A stretch of DNA of 64,000 nt from Brachionus koreanus (Eukaryota; Rotifera; Eurotatoria; Ploima; Brachionidae). The notes beneath the pieces are model-generated. The model did no database searches, was not told the DNA's origin, and worked only from the letters and a program-made list of their open reading frames with translations. This document shows positions 49,478 through 62,729 of this stretch, one piece after another; position 1 is the stretch's first letter, and the number at the start of each line of letters is the position of its first letter. The DNA lies in contig PJRA01000313.1 of the NCBI GenBank assembly GCA_016987375.1, positions 1,552,063 to 1,616,062 of the forward strand, written 5' to 3'. The position numbers were made by a program, and so were the translations under genes.

Positions 49478-50359
49478 ATGGATAGCACTGACTTAAGAAA
49501 ATCATTTTTTTACAATTCGTTCGAAATGGATCAACAAAACGCCATTCGACTGCAGCAATTAGAAGCCATTAAGCTAATACAGATATCGCTTGACAAACTG
49601 ACGTGCACAAATACCGTACAACTTAAATCTCAAAATGCTCAAAAGTCCAACACAGTACTCGTATACAAAGAGACAAATTTACACAAAAATTTACTTGTAA
49701 ATAAAATACTAAATAAAGCCAAATACATTTACTATCAGGGAGTAGTGCAAACAATGAGACTCTCGCTTATGTCAAAGCTAAATTATTACACTAGTTTAAT
49801 ACATCAATTGAACAACACTAATTCGGCTAGTGCCGAAGCGAATCTAGTCGACGAAATGAAAGTTCTTATGCAGCAGATATTGCACGAAACCTATCAGTTT
49901 AATTTGACAAATCAGCCAAATCCTATAGACTTGGCTGTCTTGTTTCCAACTGCCGAGCCAGATGTAAAAGCAAATAGTCAGACTGATCACAAACGCGTTA
50001 AGCATTTAAACGATCTTAAAACGTCGTTGTACAGTTTAATGTACAATCAGACTAGTATAGATAAACCGAAACCGAGTGTTAAACGTCCCAGTCAAGATAT
50101 GGACGATGAGGACGACGACGACGAAAATTTGAACGTAGACGACGATGTAGATGACCGAATGTGTAAAAAGTGTAAGAAAAGTGATGATAACAGTGAGTCC
50201 AGAGAGTCTAGTCCTCTAGACATAAATAATAATCAAATACTTAATGATGAAACAAATAACAAAGAAATTAACAAGCGTAATTTGAATAAAAAATTCAAAT
50301 TAAAGAACAAATCGAGTACATCTTCATCAAAAATATTGAATATCGAATGTCTGGTCTAA
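49478..50359 (+). CDS. Immediate early response (IER2/IER5) family protein, intronless, 293 aa
   Basis: Probable stress- or growth-induced nuclear regulator. The conserved N-terminal IER block is visible as AIKLIQISLDKL (about residues 30-41), then LHKNLLVNKILNKAKYIY (about 68-85), which is the family pattern ISLxKI...LHKNLLVxxVLxxAR. Between them the sequence is longer than in vertebrate IERs. The middle region is unique. An Asp/Glu-rich run lies at about 208-228, a KKCKK cluster follows, and a basic stretch rich in Lys/Asn near 265-282 could be a nuclear localisation signal. The single exon matches the intronless structure of vertebrate IER2 and IER5. In vertebrates IER5 binds PP2A-B55 and HSF1; whether this protein does is unknown. 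It stands alone in more than 20 kb of non-coding DNA. The ATG follows a TATA-driven leader and precedes the conserved block. The family is assigned from the block alone. Confidence 0.75.
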   Translation: MDSTDLRKSFFYNSFEMDQQNAIRLQQLEAIKLIQISLDKLTCTNTVQLKSQNAQKSNTVLVYKETNLHKNLLVNKILNKAKYIYYQGVVQTMRLSLMSKLNYYTSLIHQLNNTNSASAEANLVDEMKVLMQQILHETYQFNLTNQPNPIDLAVLFPTAEPDVKANSQTDHKRVKHLNDLKTSLYSLMYNQTSIDKPKPSVKRPSQDMDDEDDDDENLNVDDDVDDRMCKKCKKSDDNSESRESSPLDINNNQILNDETNNKEINKRNLNKKFKLKNKSSTSSSKILNIECLV

Positions 50360-53300
50360 GTTCATGCATACAGAGAGACAGACATATTTTTAGCAACAAC
50401 AGTCAGAATAGTTCAATTAATGTTTAGTGTATCAATTGACTATTCTATTCAGTTCATCTCACATGGCGTAGCCCTATGTGGTTATACATACACGTGACTT
50501 AAAAACATACCAAATCTCATGAGCATTTCTATATTTGGTGATATTTGTAGTGATTTAAAAAGTTAACAAAAAAACAAAAAAATTTTTTTCATCGAGAATT
50601 ATTCAAAACCGGATAAGAGAAGCTCTAGTTGAGTTTTCGAGTATGAAATGTTTAAACGGTATTAATTTAGCTGTTGTACTAAATTAAAATTTAGTCAACT
50701 TCTAAAAACCAAGGCTTATGCGAATCCGCCTTTTTAGATTATTTTTTATTATTTTTAAAACTTAGCCATAGTTTGGTCCGTATATTTTAATTTACTTTTT
50801 GCTCGCCAATTTTGACCTGTGTAAATGTTTTTGTTTACTATTTTTCTATTTTTTAAAAATAATTTTATTCTCGCGATAACATCTTTATTTAAAAATTTAA
50901 TAAACAGTTAAAAATTAATTTTATTTTATTTTTTTTCAAAACTATACGTAAAATTATGATTACAAAAAGAAAAGGAGTGTTTTTTTAGTAGGCCATAATA
51001 ATTTCAAAATTATATTGTATGTTGATACAATTAAATTTATAAGGGTTCTCTTTTATTTTTTAAATCTTAATTTAAACAAACAAATATTTTTGAAATTTGA
51101 CTAGAGCTTATTTGACAAGAAGCTTTTAAAAAGTCAAATTTATTTTTTATTTTAAATTAATTTAATTTCATCAATAAAATGCTATTCAGATGTAAATAAA
51201 AATCACTAGTATTTTCTATATTTTTGTGCTTAAAGAAATCAAAGCTGTTCAATGAAGCCTATTCAATTTTGTTGAATAGATTTTGTTTATTTTCAATCAA
51301 GCTAGGTCTTTAATCATATTTTATTTTATTTATTTTGTGAATGACTAAAATTTTGAGCGAGTTTTTTGAAACAAAAATTTATTAAGAATCGAAAATTAAA
51401 TTTTTTTGAATACCTGCCAAAATGACAAACAATGTTCTCAAAGCTATCAAATTAAAATATTAAATGATTCAAATGAGCTGTCTATTCAACCGACATTTTT
51501 TAATTTATCTTTTGGTTAAGTGAATGTACGCATATGCTCGAATTGGATTATTTTTTCCGCTCAATGCTTTGCTTTAGTCCCAGCAGATAAAGTAATAAAT
51601 TAATTAATTCTATTGAGAATAAACAAAAAACAGCACGAATAACCAAACATCAAACATGATCGATCTAAAAGCTTCATAAATTTTTGCATAAAATTAAAAA
51701 AAGCAAACATTAGCGTGTTGACGTCAGCTTGTTGTTGGCTGGAAGCCTAGTAAATCCTATTCAAAATGTAAATAGCAAAGCCTAAAGGTAATTGTTATCA
51801 GAATAATTTCATGCAGGCTTAAATTAGAGTACACAACTGATTGCATAGGTTTATTATATTTAGATTTCATTGTAATTATCAAAATGTCATTCAAAAATAG
51901 TTTTAAGGTGAATACTTTTTATTTCTAATAAAATTTATTTTACTTCAATTGTTTATTCTAATGGTTTGTTACAGTGAAAAAAATGAAACAAAAAGCACTT
52001 TGAATTAAAAATAAAAGATTAATTTCTAAATTTTATTTTTTCATTTTTATTGAAAAAAAAAAGTAAATAAACATATATTAGCACTTAATTATTTTAAAGC
52101 AATAAAAAAAAATTGTCAAAAAAATAAATACTTTGTTATAAGCAAAAAAACCTAATTAATTTCAAAAAGTTTTATTTAAAAAATAAAACTATTTTCAAAA
52201 TAAACAATACTCAAGAATTTGTTTATCTAGAGAGTCTAATCTCTTTCTAATCTTATAGTGTTTAGTTTGTTTTAGATAAACAAACGAAATCAATTGAAAA
52301 TTTGAACTTTTTTTTAATAACTGTTATTTGAAGTCGGCATATTAATGATTAGTACTTCACTCGAAATAATAATCTGTCAAGCAAAGACTCGGCCAAAAAT
52401 AATTTCCATTTATGAGCACAAAAGCAAATATTTATTGTTCAAACAATCGCAGGGGAATTCAAAAAATTAAAAGGTTTCAAATAGTCGAACAATCAAAAAG
52501 AAAAGTAGCTATAAGCAAATAGAATAAAGAAATACTTGACTCGTTTCGTGCTAGGTTTTGTTTGTTCTATGCAATTTGATACGTCAAGTATTGGCTATTC
52601 TCCTAAGCTCTGATACATATTTCATTTCATACGTGTGTCTATTTATTTTTCGTTAAATAGCATTAAGATTAAGCAGAATTAGAGAAAAGCAATTACTTTT
52701 GTATTCCGAAATATCTTGACAGTTTTATTTCATCCACTAAATTTCCTACAGAAAATATTTACTTACAAATGATTTTTCAAATATTTGCTTCTCATTCTTT
52801 TCTTCCTGTTCAAATATTTACTCTAGTTATACTAATTTCATTAGATAGCTGGCAAATATTTGAGTTTTTTATCTATAGAAATGAATAAAGTTCAAAGCTT
52901 AATGTAGTTTTTCTGGCGACTATTTAAAATTATTTCGTTATTGCTAAAAGATATTTGTCTTTAAGCTTAATATCATTATACCTTAGCCAAATAATAGCTG
53001 AAATGCAAAATAACAATTACTCAAATTATGAAGTATGCTTAAGCTTGATTGAATTTACTTTTCATGTAAAATAAACTATGATTATATACAGATGCATCTC
53101 ATTTGCTTTCACCACCTGACAAAAATTAATCTCCTCTTATAAAAAAAAAGTTTTTAAAAAGAATTGATATTTTAAAAATTTAATTTAATTTGCAATATTT
53201 TTTTAAATAATTTGAAAATAGTTTATGCAAAGCCTTGGCCGTTTGGAATGAAAGCTTAGTGCATCCTTTCATTTACTTGATAGTAGTTATAAAATAAAAA

Positions 53301-55035
53301 GAATTAAATTTTGATATTTTGATTAAATATTAAATAGTTGTTTTTTTTTTGTTCTTGTGAACGATTAAAGCTTATTAATTAAAAATTTAAGACATATAAT
53401 TGATCATATGAGGAATTACTCAAAAAATGCTTTTGAATATATTTGAATAATTTAAAATTCAATAGTTTTAATTTTTCAATTAAAAATCTGATTTTAATAA
53501 TAAATATATTTTTAATGTTTCAATAAAAAAAATAGCTATTGAATAAAAAATACTATGTTAACAATTAATTTGGATATTTTTATAATCAAATTTTTATTTT
53601 TTTTTCTATTTTAGTTAAATAAATAAAATTATATAAGAGAAAATCTCAATTTTAATTTAAATCTATTTGGTTCGTTCAAAATTTGAATTAATTTTCTCTT
53701 GATTTAAGTAAAGCTTCTATTGTTAAGAACAATGCTAAGTGCATCACTTAAATGTGTGTTTTATTTTATTTAAGCTACTATTTGAAAGGCTTCGTTAACT
53801 TTAATCAATTTGAAATATTCATTTTTTTAATGATGACTGAAAAAAAATTTGTTTTATCAAAACTAGTAAATTTAAGGCTTTTAAATTATTATTGCATTCT
53901 TATTCTTCACAAACCTTTTGAATTACAAGTATTTGCTTAATACACTTGTGTAATTCTTAACAAAAAAATAAATATGAAAATTGAGTAATTAGATATATTC
54001 ATATATTCTTTTAGAAATTATCTAATTTTATTTATTAATATATTAATAAATTTTTATTTTTTTTTCAAGCAACATTTTTGAATCATTTATAATTCTAGAA
54101 AACAAAATAATTTTTTTAAACTTTTTTTCAAAAAAATCTTGTAAGGCTAATTTACAATGAATTAGCCTTTATAGGATTTTTTTTTAATTCTTAGAAAAAT
54201 TTTGAAGCTTTTCAAGCTTTTGACCTTATTCAGTTAGATATCATTAAATATAAATAAAATAAATTAAATGATTATTCGAAACCTCTTTATGACCAAATTA
54301 GGACATCATTTCATGACTAATACACAAATTTAGAATTAAAAAATATTTAAACTTCTTAAATTAAAATAACAAAAAAAAATAAAACTCAAAGATTTGTCAT
54401 GAAAAAAAAAGAACGGAGAATGAATTTAAAAGTAATTATGCTGGTGAAGTCTAAATCAAATCTAATTATATGGATCGTAAATAAAAACACTATTGACAAG
54501 TTCAAAATAAATCATAGGCTCAGCATATAATTAATCAAAAAATTTAAAGCCTTACTAATTTGGTTTAGAGAATTACTCGGCTCATCTAAAACTAATTCCT
54601 AACAACAATGACCGTAAAGTAAAATTGTTTTATTTATACTAAAATGTAGCTTAAATTTTCAATAATTATTCTTTTTGATCAAACTGCGAATATAACAATA
54701 TAATTTATTTTTAACACCCGATTGATTTCATATGCTTGAATTGACTTGAATTGAATTGAAATTGAATTTATTGTTTTTTTCTTAAAGATTGATTGAATCT
54801 TTATATAAACAAAGAATCTAAAATAGATCTTTAATTATAATTTTGAATATATGATTAGAAATAATTACCTGAAAATTTTATAAAATTTTTTTTTTCAAAT
54901 TAGCAATCATTTTAAACGATTAATTTTGAATTCAATTTAGACAAAAAAGAAATTTAATTTAATTATTAACTCAATTAAAATAAAAAATATTTAAATTTTT
55001 AATATTTTATTTTTGTTCAACTTTTTTGATAATAA
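50360..55035. other. 3' flank of the IER-type gene and AT-rich interval
   Basis: The first part is probably 3' UTR. It contains a hairpin-capable CACATGG...CCTATGTG near 50460-50481 and several AUUUA-type motifs, as in unstable immediate-early mRNAs. The first plain AATAAA-like signal is around 50898. A perfect cAMP-response-element palindrome TGACGTCA is at 51719-51726. No other exon is supportable; the 62-codon frame at 53752-53940 has no recognisable content. Confidence 0.4.
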
Positions 55036-56125
55036 TTAACTGTCCGCAGCTAGTTGTATTTCAGTTTTTTCGGCAATCTCTTGAGCTATCTTAGGATCAA
55101 GTATTTCTTTAATCTTATAAATAACATTTTTTAATTAAATTTTGTATCTTAAATTCAATCTTTATTTTTACTTGATATTGTTTCGATATTTCAAAAGCTG
55201 TACATATACTGGTATCGTAAAGTAAAACATGGTGCTTAGCTAATGCCTTGATACAATTGCAGATTCTACTTATATTCTCTCGTTCATTTAATGTAACTGG
55301 CTTGAAGATTTTTTGAAACATTTAAACTTTAATCACACAAAGTGTAATTACCTTTAAGAGCGGTGTAAAGCCTCCATTTTTTCGACTACTTTCTTGAATA
55401 CTTGTAGATGTAACCCAGATGTTTCCATTTCTACCTAAAATAATTGACACTCCGCATGGAAGATTGACAAAATGAACTTTCTGTCTCTTAATCAAAGGCG
55501 AGCTAACTTGAATTAAGCAGCCTTGACCAAGTTTGCCATAGTTTAAATTTCTAGTATGAAGAGAGAGCGATCCATCAGAATGTACATTTTGTACTTCTGC
55601 CTTGGTAAAAAAAATGCTTGAATAAATTTATCTTAATTAATTAAAATTAATTTTACTGAAATTAAATCATTCTCTACAAAATAATGTCTCATCATTCTTT
55701 CATCTTCTTCTGATCTTCTTCTCTAAAGGAATTTAGTTATATTTTTTTTAAGAATTTATAAATCCTACGAGCTCTCCACCAGGTAAATTAACTGATGTCA
55801 AGGGTAGCATTGCATCTAAAGTTGAATTTATATCAACTCTCCATCGGCTTGTATCAACAGCTGTAATTCGGCCTACCACAACATCTCCTACATCGCCGAT
55901 ATATCTTGTATTTATAGGCTGAACCAAAAACAAATTGTTTACTTTAGTTACATAGCCGACCACCGAAGCGTATTTATTATTATCAGTAGTATAAATTCCA
56001 TGTCCGCTTGAATAAAGCTTTTAATTAAAAGATATTTTTATTAAAATTTAAAAATACCCCATAAAAGCTGGATCAGTAGTTATTAAATCTCCTGGAGAGC
56101 AAATATTCGATGCTATATTATCCAT
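55036..56125 (-). CDS. EXOSC2: Exosome complex component RRP4 (EXOSC2), 275 aa in six exons
   Basis: Cap subunit of the RNA exosome, which binds RNA and guides it into the barrel for 3'-5' processing or decay in nucleus and cytoplasm. Exons: 56058-56125, 55769-56006, 55657-55722, 55352-55600, 55172-55300 and 55036-55113, total 828 nt, all GT-AG with matching phases. Recognisable blocks: CSPGDLITTD (N-terminal domain), TRYIGDVGDVVVGRI and RWRVDINS (S1 domain), LPGGELRRRSEEDE, SLHTRNLNYGKLGQG, then RQKVHF-x-NLPCGVSIILGRNG (KH domain), and the C-terminal DTSI-containing helix region. Human EXOSC2 is 293 aa; this protein is shorter mainly at the N-terminus. A Met inside the fifth intron-exon junction region is not the start. 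The next gene on the same strand ends only 192 bp upstream. Confidence 0.93.
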
Positions 56126-56317
56126 TATTAGAAAAACCACGTTTGGTTAATTAATTTAAAATTAATCAAATAACTTTTATTTTATTTTTTTTCAAAATTT
56201 TGAATTGAATTCAATTAATTTATTTGAATGCAAAATAAATTTAACAAAAGAATGAAATAATTTAAATTAATTTATTAGTTAAAATTCTTTTTAAGCCAAA
56301 ATTTTTTTTATCAATTA

Positions 56318-58663
<2,346 letters not shown>

Positions 58664-60194
58664 GTTGAAATATTCCAAAAAAATTATGTGTATTTTTAAC
58701 TTTTTGATTTCTATTAACTTATGTTAAATAATTTTGAAAATTAAGAAAAAATCTAGTTGATATCAGCACTATTTAGCAAATTTATATACAGTATTATATC
58801 TTTCTGTATTAAAAAATTTAATGGTAATTTATGAATTTATTGTTGATGAAAAAATGGCGAAATATTTTTATATTTTTCACTAAAGATAATTATGCTTTGA
58901 TTAAAACTTTTTTAGTAATAAAACAAAACTTAAAAATAACAACCCTAACAAACTATTCAGAGTTTATAAGATTTGGGAGTAATCAGAATTTTGAACAATG
59001 ATAGACTTAATCATATTTTATAAAACTAGAGAATGGAGAATTTTTCCAAAATTTGATTAAAAAAAATTGAACAAAAATTATTACTAAAAAAGTTTAAAAC
59101 ATCTGTCTAAAGGCTAAAACTAGTCCTGTAAATCCAAAATTGTATAAAATTTTAAGTTTCAGAATTTTACCAGACTGTTCTTTATAATACAACTACAAAT
59201 GTTGTACAATGTTGAATTTACAGAACTTGCTTTTGATCTAAAAAAAAAGTTATAAGTATTTTTAACATTTTCCTCTGTTGTATTGACTAGATTTCACAAT
59301 AACATATGACATCAAAATTGAGTAGTTCTAAAAGCTTGGAAGTTTAGCACTGATAAAATATTTGATTCAAAACAAAGCCATTTTTTTAAAATGAAATCAT
59401 AAGTATATTTAATTTAATAAAGATCTAAATCTGAAACACTATTTTACAAAACATGTATAATGCATGTCATTATAATTTAAAGAAATGAATAAAAAATTGA
59501 TAAAAATTTAATTTTTGTCAAATAGATCCGTTTCTTCTATTAAAACTAAAAATAGATTCAAATTAAATCAATTTTTTTTAAACAAAGATAGATTTTTTTT
59601 TAATTTCTTAAGTCTAAAAATGCCAGCTTCGTATGGTTTTATATTGCATTTTTTAACGTTTTTTAATTTATCAATAAAAATAAGCAATAGCTAGCTAATC
59701 TTCAAAATATAAATCATTATGCTTTATAGTTTTAGCTTTCTATCTGCAAATAGTTCGATTTTTATTTTAACCATAGTTTTTTGAGCCAAAAAACTCAAGA
59801 CACTCTTCTTCGACTTGGGCTTGTTAAGGAAAGAATATGATGTTTTATAAAGTATTTATTATAACTAAAACTAAACTAAGAAAATAGAAAAGGATCAACT
59901 ATTTAATAATAATAAAATAGGTTATTCTAATATTAGTAAATTAGATAATAAACTAGTTATTGGATATTAGAATAGTTGGTAAAAACCTGTCTTATAGCTA
60001 TATGTTCTTATAACTATATTAGGTATAGCGTTATCTTGAAGAAAAAAACCTAATTTTTAGTTAACACAAGAAGGATATTTTTCTTGAAGTTTTAAATCGC
60101 AAATTTTTTGATGACTCAACATAATTTTTTATTTGAAATTTTCAATAAATATTTTTAAATTAGAAAATCTTAGTAAAACATTTAAGATAAAGCT
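58664..60194. other. Interval between the Deltex-type gene and CCDC22
   Basis: AT-rich, no gene. It contains a hairpin with an 11-bp perfect stem (TATTCTAATAT at 59923-59933 and its complement at 59964-59974), located in the 3' flank of CCDC22. Confidence 0.4.
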
Positions 60195-62362
60195 TTAATT
60201 CTTTTGTTTAATTTTAGCAGTTAATTCTTCATTTTCTTTTTTAATCTGCTTCAAATCGCTCAGTACTTTATGCATATTATCACTTGTTTTACTCTGCGAC
60301 TCTAAGTTGACCTGTTCTTCTAAGTCGCGACATTCTCTCTCAAAGTGACTAATTTGCTCTAAATCCTCTATTAATTTATCATATTGCCCATTTATATTTA
60401 TAAATAGCTTGTAGACCATTTTATTGGTTTCAGATAGTTTTGCGTCTTTGTAAATTAGTTCATCAGTTGCATTGAAAATTCTCTCCAATTTTCCATTCAT
60501 TTGGTTCAATTCTTTCTGAATGGATTTAGTCTCGACTAAAATTTTGTCTATTTCTTTTCTTTGACGATCAATGTTAGAACATATTTCAAGTATTCTCTTG
60601 GTGTAAAATTGTCTATTTGAATGTTTGGACTCGGATTTTTCAAGTGACGCTATTTCTTTGCTCAATTCTGATAGTAAATTATCTTTTTGACTCAAATCAC
60701 CGCTTAAATCAGTAATTTGGCTTTTTAAATTTTTTGTTTCCTCAATAGTTTGGTTCATTTTTTCTTTTTGGTTTAAAATTTCATCTTCAAGACTCTTTTT
60801 TCTCATTTCCAAGGCCTCCTTATGTGCATTCCATTCGTTTCTCAATTTTGTCATTTTTTTTTCATGTAAATTAATTTCTTCCTGAATAAAAAACGATTAA
60901 AAAACGTCAAATTAAAAATAAAAATTTTTACTTTTAGCTTTAGTATGTTCATAGGGGCATCATTTATCAAATTGATGGTTTTCTTTTTTAATGCTATTCT
61001 ATCTTCAATACTTTTATTGTGAACAGTTTGATCTTTATATTTTGTTTCTGCACCTTCTATTTTTTTCTGCTTTGTTAAATCAATTTCGCTTTTAATTGAT
61101 TCAAATTCTTTATTTAAATTTTCTAATTTATCTTTCAAATTAGAAATTTCTTCTTCAGTCCTCTTTAACAAAATAATTATAAAAAAAAATTTATTTCAAA
61201 TAAAAATCTTGCTTGTTCTGGAGCATTTGAAATTGAAACATTCTTTTCTGTTTCTTTTTCTGTAAATTGTAGTTTTTCAGAATGCTGGAAGCGGGAAACT
61301 TTGGCAAACATATTTTTTACATTAACGCCAGACTGAGCTTCAATATCGGCCAAATCTGTCTCGTTTATTAGCAGTGCTCTCTCTTTTGAAATTTCAAAGG
61401 TTTGATCCAAAATCATCTTTATCGATTTTTTTAATTCGTCAACTGCCTCATATTTTTCAGACTTTGCTATTTCTTTTTTCTGATCAGAACTAAAATAATT
61501 TTTTATAATTATAAAAAAAAATTACAAAAAATTAATTTTTTAAAAATTAACTTGATCAGTGCATTTTCTTTTATTTTGTTCAAAGTATTTTGTTCAATTA
61601 AGGAATTCAATAAATTTGACTTTACTGCTTGGTCTGTAACAAATTTCAAGTATTTTTGACTGAAATCGCGCTCATATTTTTTTGTTTTAGAATTACTGGT
61701 AAAATCAGATGTAATTAATGACAAAGCGTTAAATTTTTTCTCAAAACGAATGCCCTTTAAAATTTGATTTTTTTTTTTTACTGAATCATAGTTATAAAAA
61801 TACTTCTTTTAAATAGCAGTTATCATCTCGTCTTAGACCATTTGGCTTTAAGTAAGGTGGGATCCAAAATTTGTTAAGCAATTTTTTGGTCTTTTCAGCG
61901 ATCAAAAAATTGAAGTCTCTTTTAGCTTTATTATTAGCCTGAATTTGATCTTCATCATTAGAGGACATTGCTTCTTTGTTTAGTTTTTCTACCAAGAACA
62001 TTAGCAATTTCCTGGATTCACTTTCATTTGGATACAATAAAGTTTGATATCCAAGGTCATTTTTATAGCCTAACGATTGACATAAGTTTGCGTATTTTGT
62101 GCAAATTCTGAACTTAACAGCAGTATTTGGCGGAAGCTTGGTAAGTAATTTTTCTGCATCGGGAGAAGTTAATTGTTGAATTAAATTTAACAAATTAGCA
62201 ACAGACTCAATTAAAATCTCTTGATCAAATTGAGCCAAGCTGGTGACATCGTCTTTGATGTTGCTTTGAATTAAAAAATTAAATAAACGAATTAGAAAAT
62301 TTTATTATTTACCATCCATTTGAACGAAGCGATTGAATTAATATTTTGTCTACCTCTTCCAT
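60195..62362 (-). CDS. CCDC22: CCDC22, CCC/Commander complex subunit, 635 aa in six exons
   Basis: Scaffold of the COMMD-CCDC22-CCDC93 complex, which acts with Retriever in endosomal recycling and NF-kB control. Exons: 62313-62362, 61804-62263, 61552-61754, 61213-61489, 60932-61162 and 60195-60881, total 1908 nt in phase throughout. The human protein is 627 aa. The start MEEVDKILIQSLR matches the family N-terminus. An NN-CH (calponin-homology-like) domain follows, with FRICTKYANLCQSLGY, LGYQTLLYPNE and LLMFLVEKL. The second half (about residues 320-635) is long coiled coil, rich in Glu/Lys heptads, that pairs with CCDC93. The SRFQHSEKLQF region corresponds to the conserved linker. Intron 4 uses a GC donor, CAA|GCAAGA, with a normal AG acceptor; the other introns are GT-AG. 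CCDC93 and COMMD genes are not in this window. Confidence 0.9.
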
Positions 62363-62729
62363 TTCGAAAAAAAAATATTTGAAAAATAATTTTTAATCAT
62401 ATTACTTTTTATTCAAATCACATGAACAAAGCTTCAAAATTTAAAATGTTTTTAAAATTTTTTTTATTTTTTATCATAAAGCATTCTTTGATTAACTTTT
62501 TTTCTAAATTTTTTTATCATAAAATTATTTAAAATTAATACAAATTAAATTGAATATTTAACATTGAACCATGAAACAGCAATATTTTGAAAGTTAACGA
62601 CATTATGATAACATGCTATTATTGTAAACTTTGTTTAGTCATTTGAATGATTAAACCATTCCTTACACATTTCAAATGGCCAATTTGATAGAAAAAAATT
62701 TTTGCTCAAATTTTCATTAATTATTTTTA
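62363..62729. other. CCDC22 5' flank, no gene
   Basis: AT-rich with no recognisable promoter motif by eye. It ends at the tail of the downstream retroelement. Confidence 0.35.

Noticed and set aside
53752..53940. 62-codon frame downstream of the IER-type gene
   Set aside because: Hydrophobic AT-driven composition, no family, no flanking exon signals.
55115..55321. Frame starting with Met near 55321 as a separate small protein
   Set aside because: Homology to EXOSC2 starts only at the PVTLNERE block after an in-phase AG at 55301-55302. The Met lies in the intron.
56126..56200. Spliced-leader acceptor in front of EXOSC2
   Set aside because: No AG lies close to the start codon on the minus strand in the 192-bp spacer, so trans-splicing there is not supported by the sequence.
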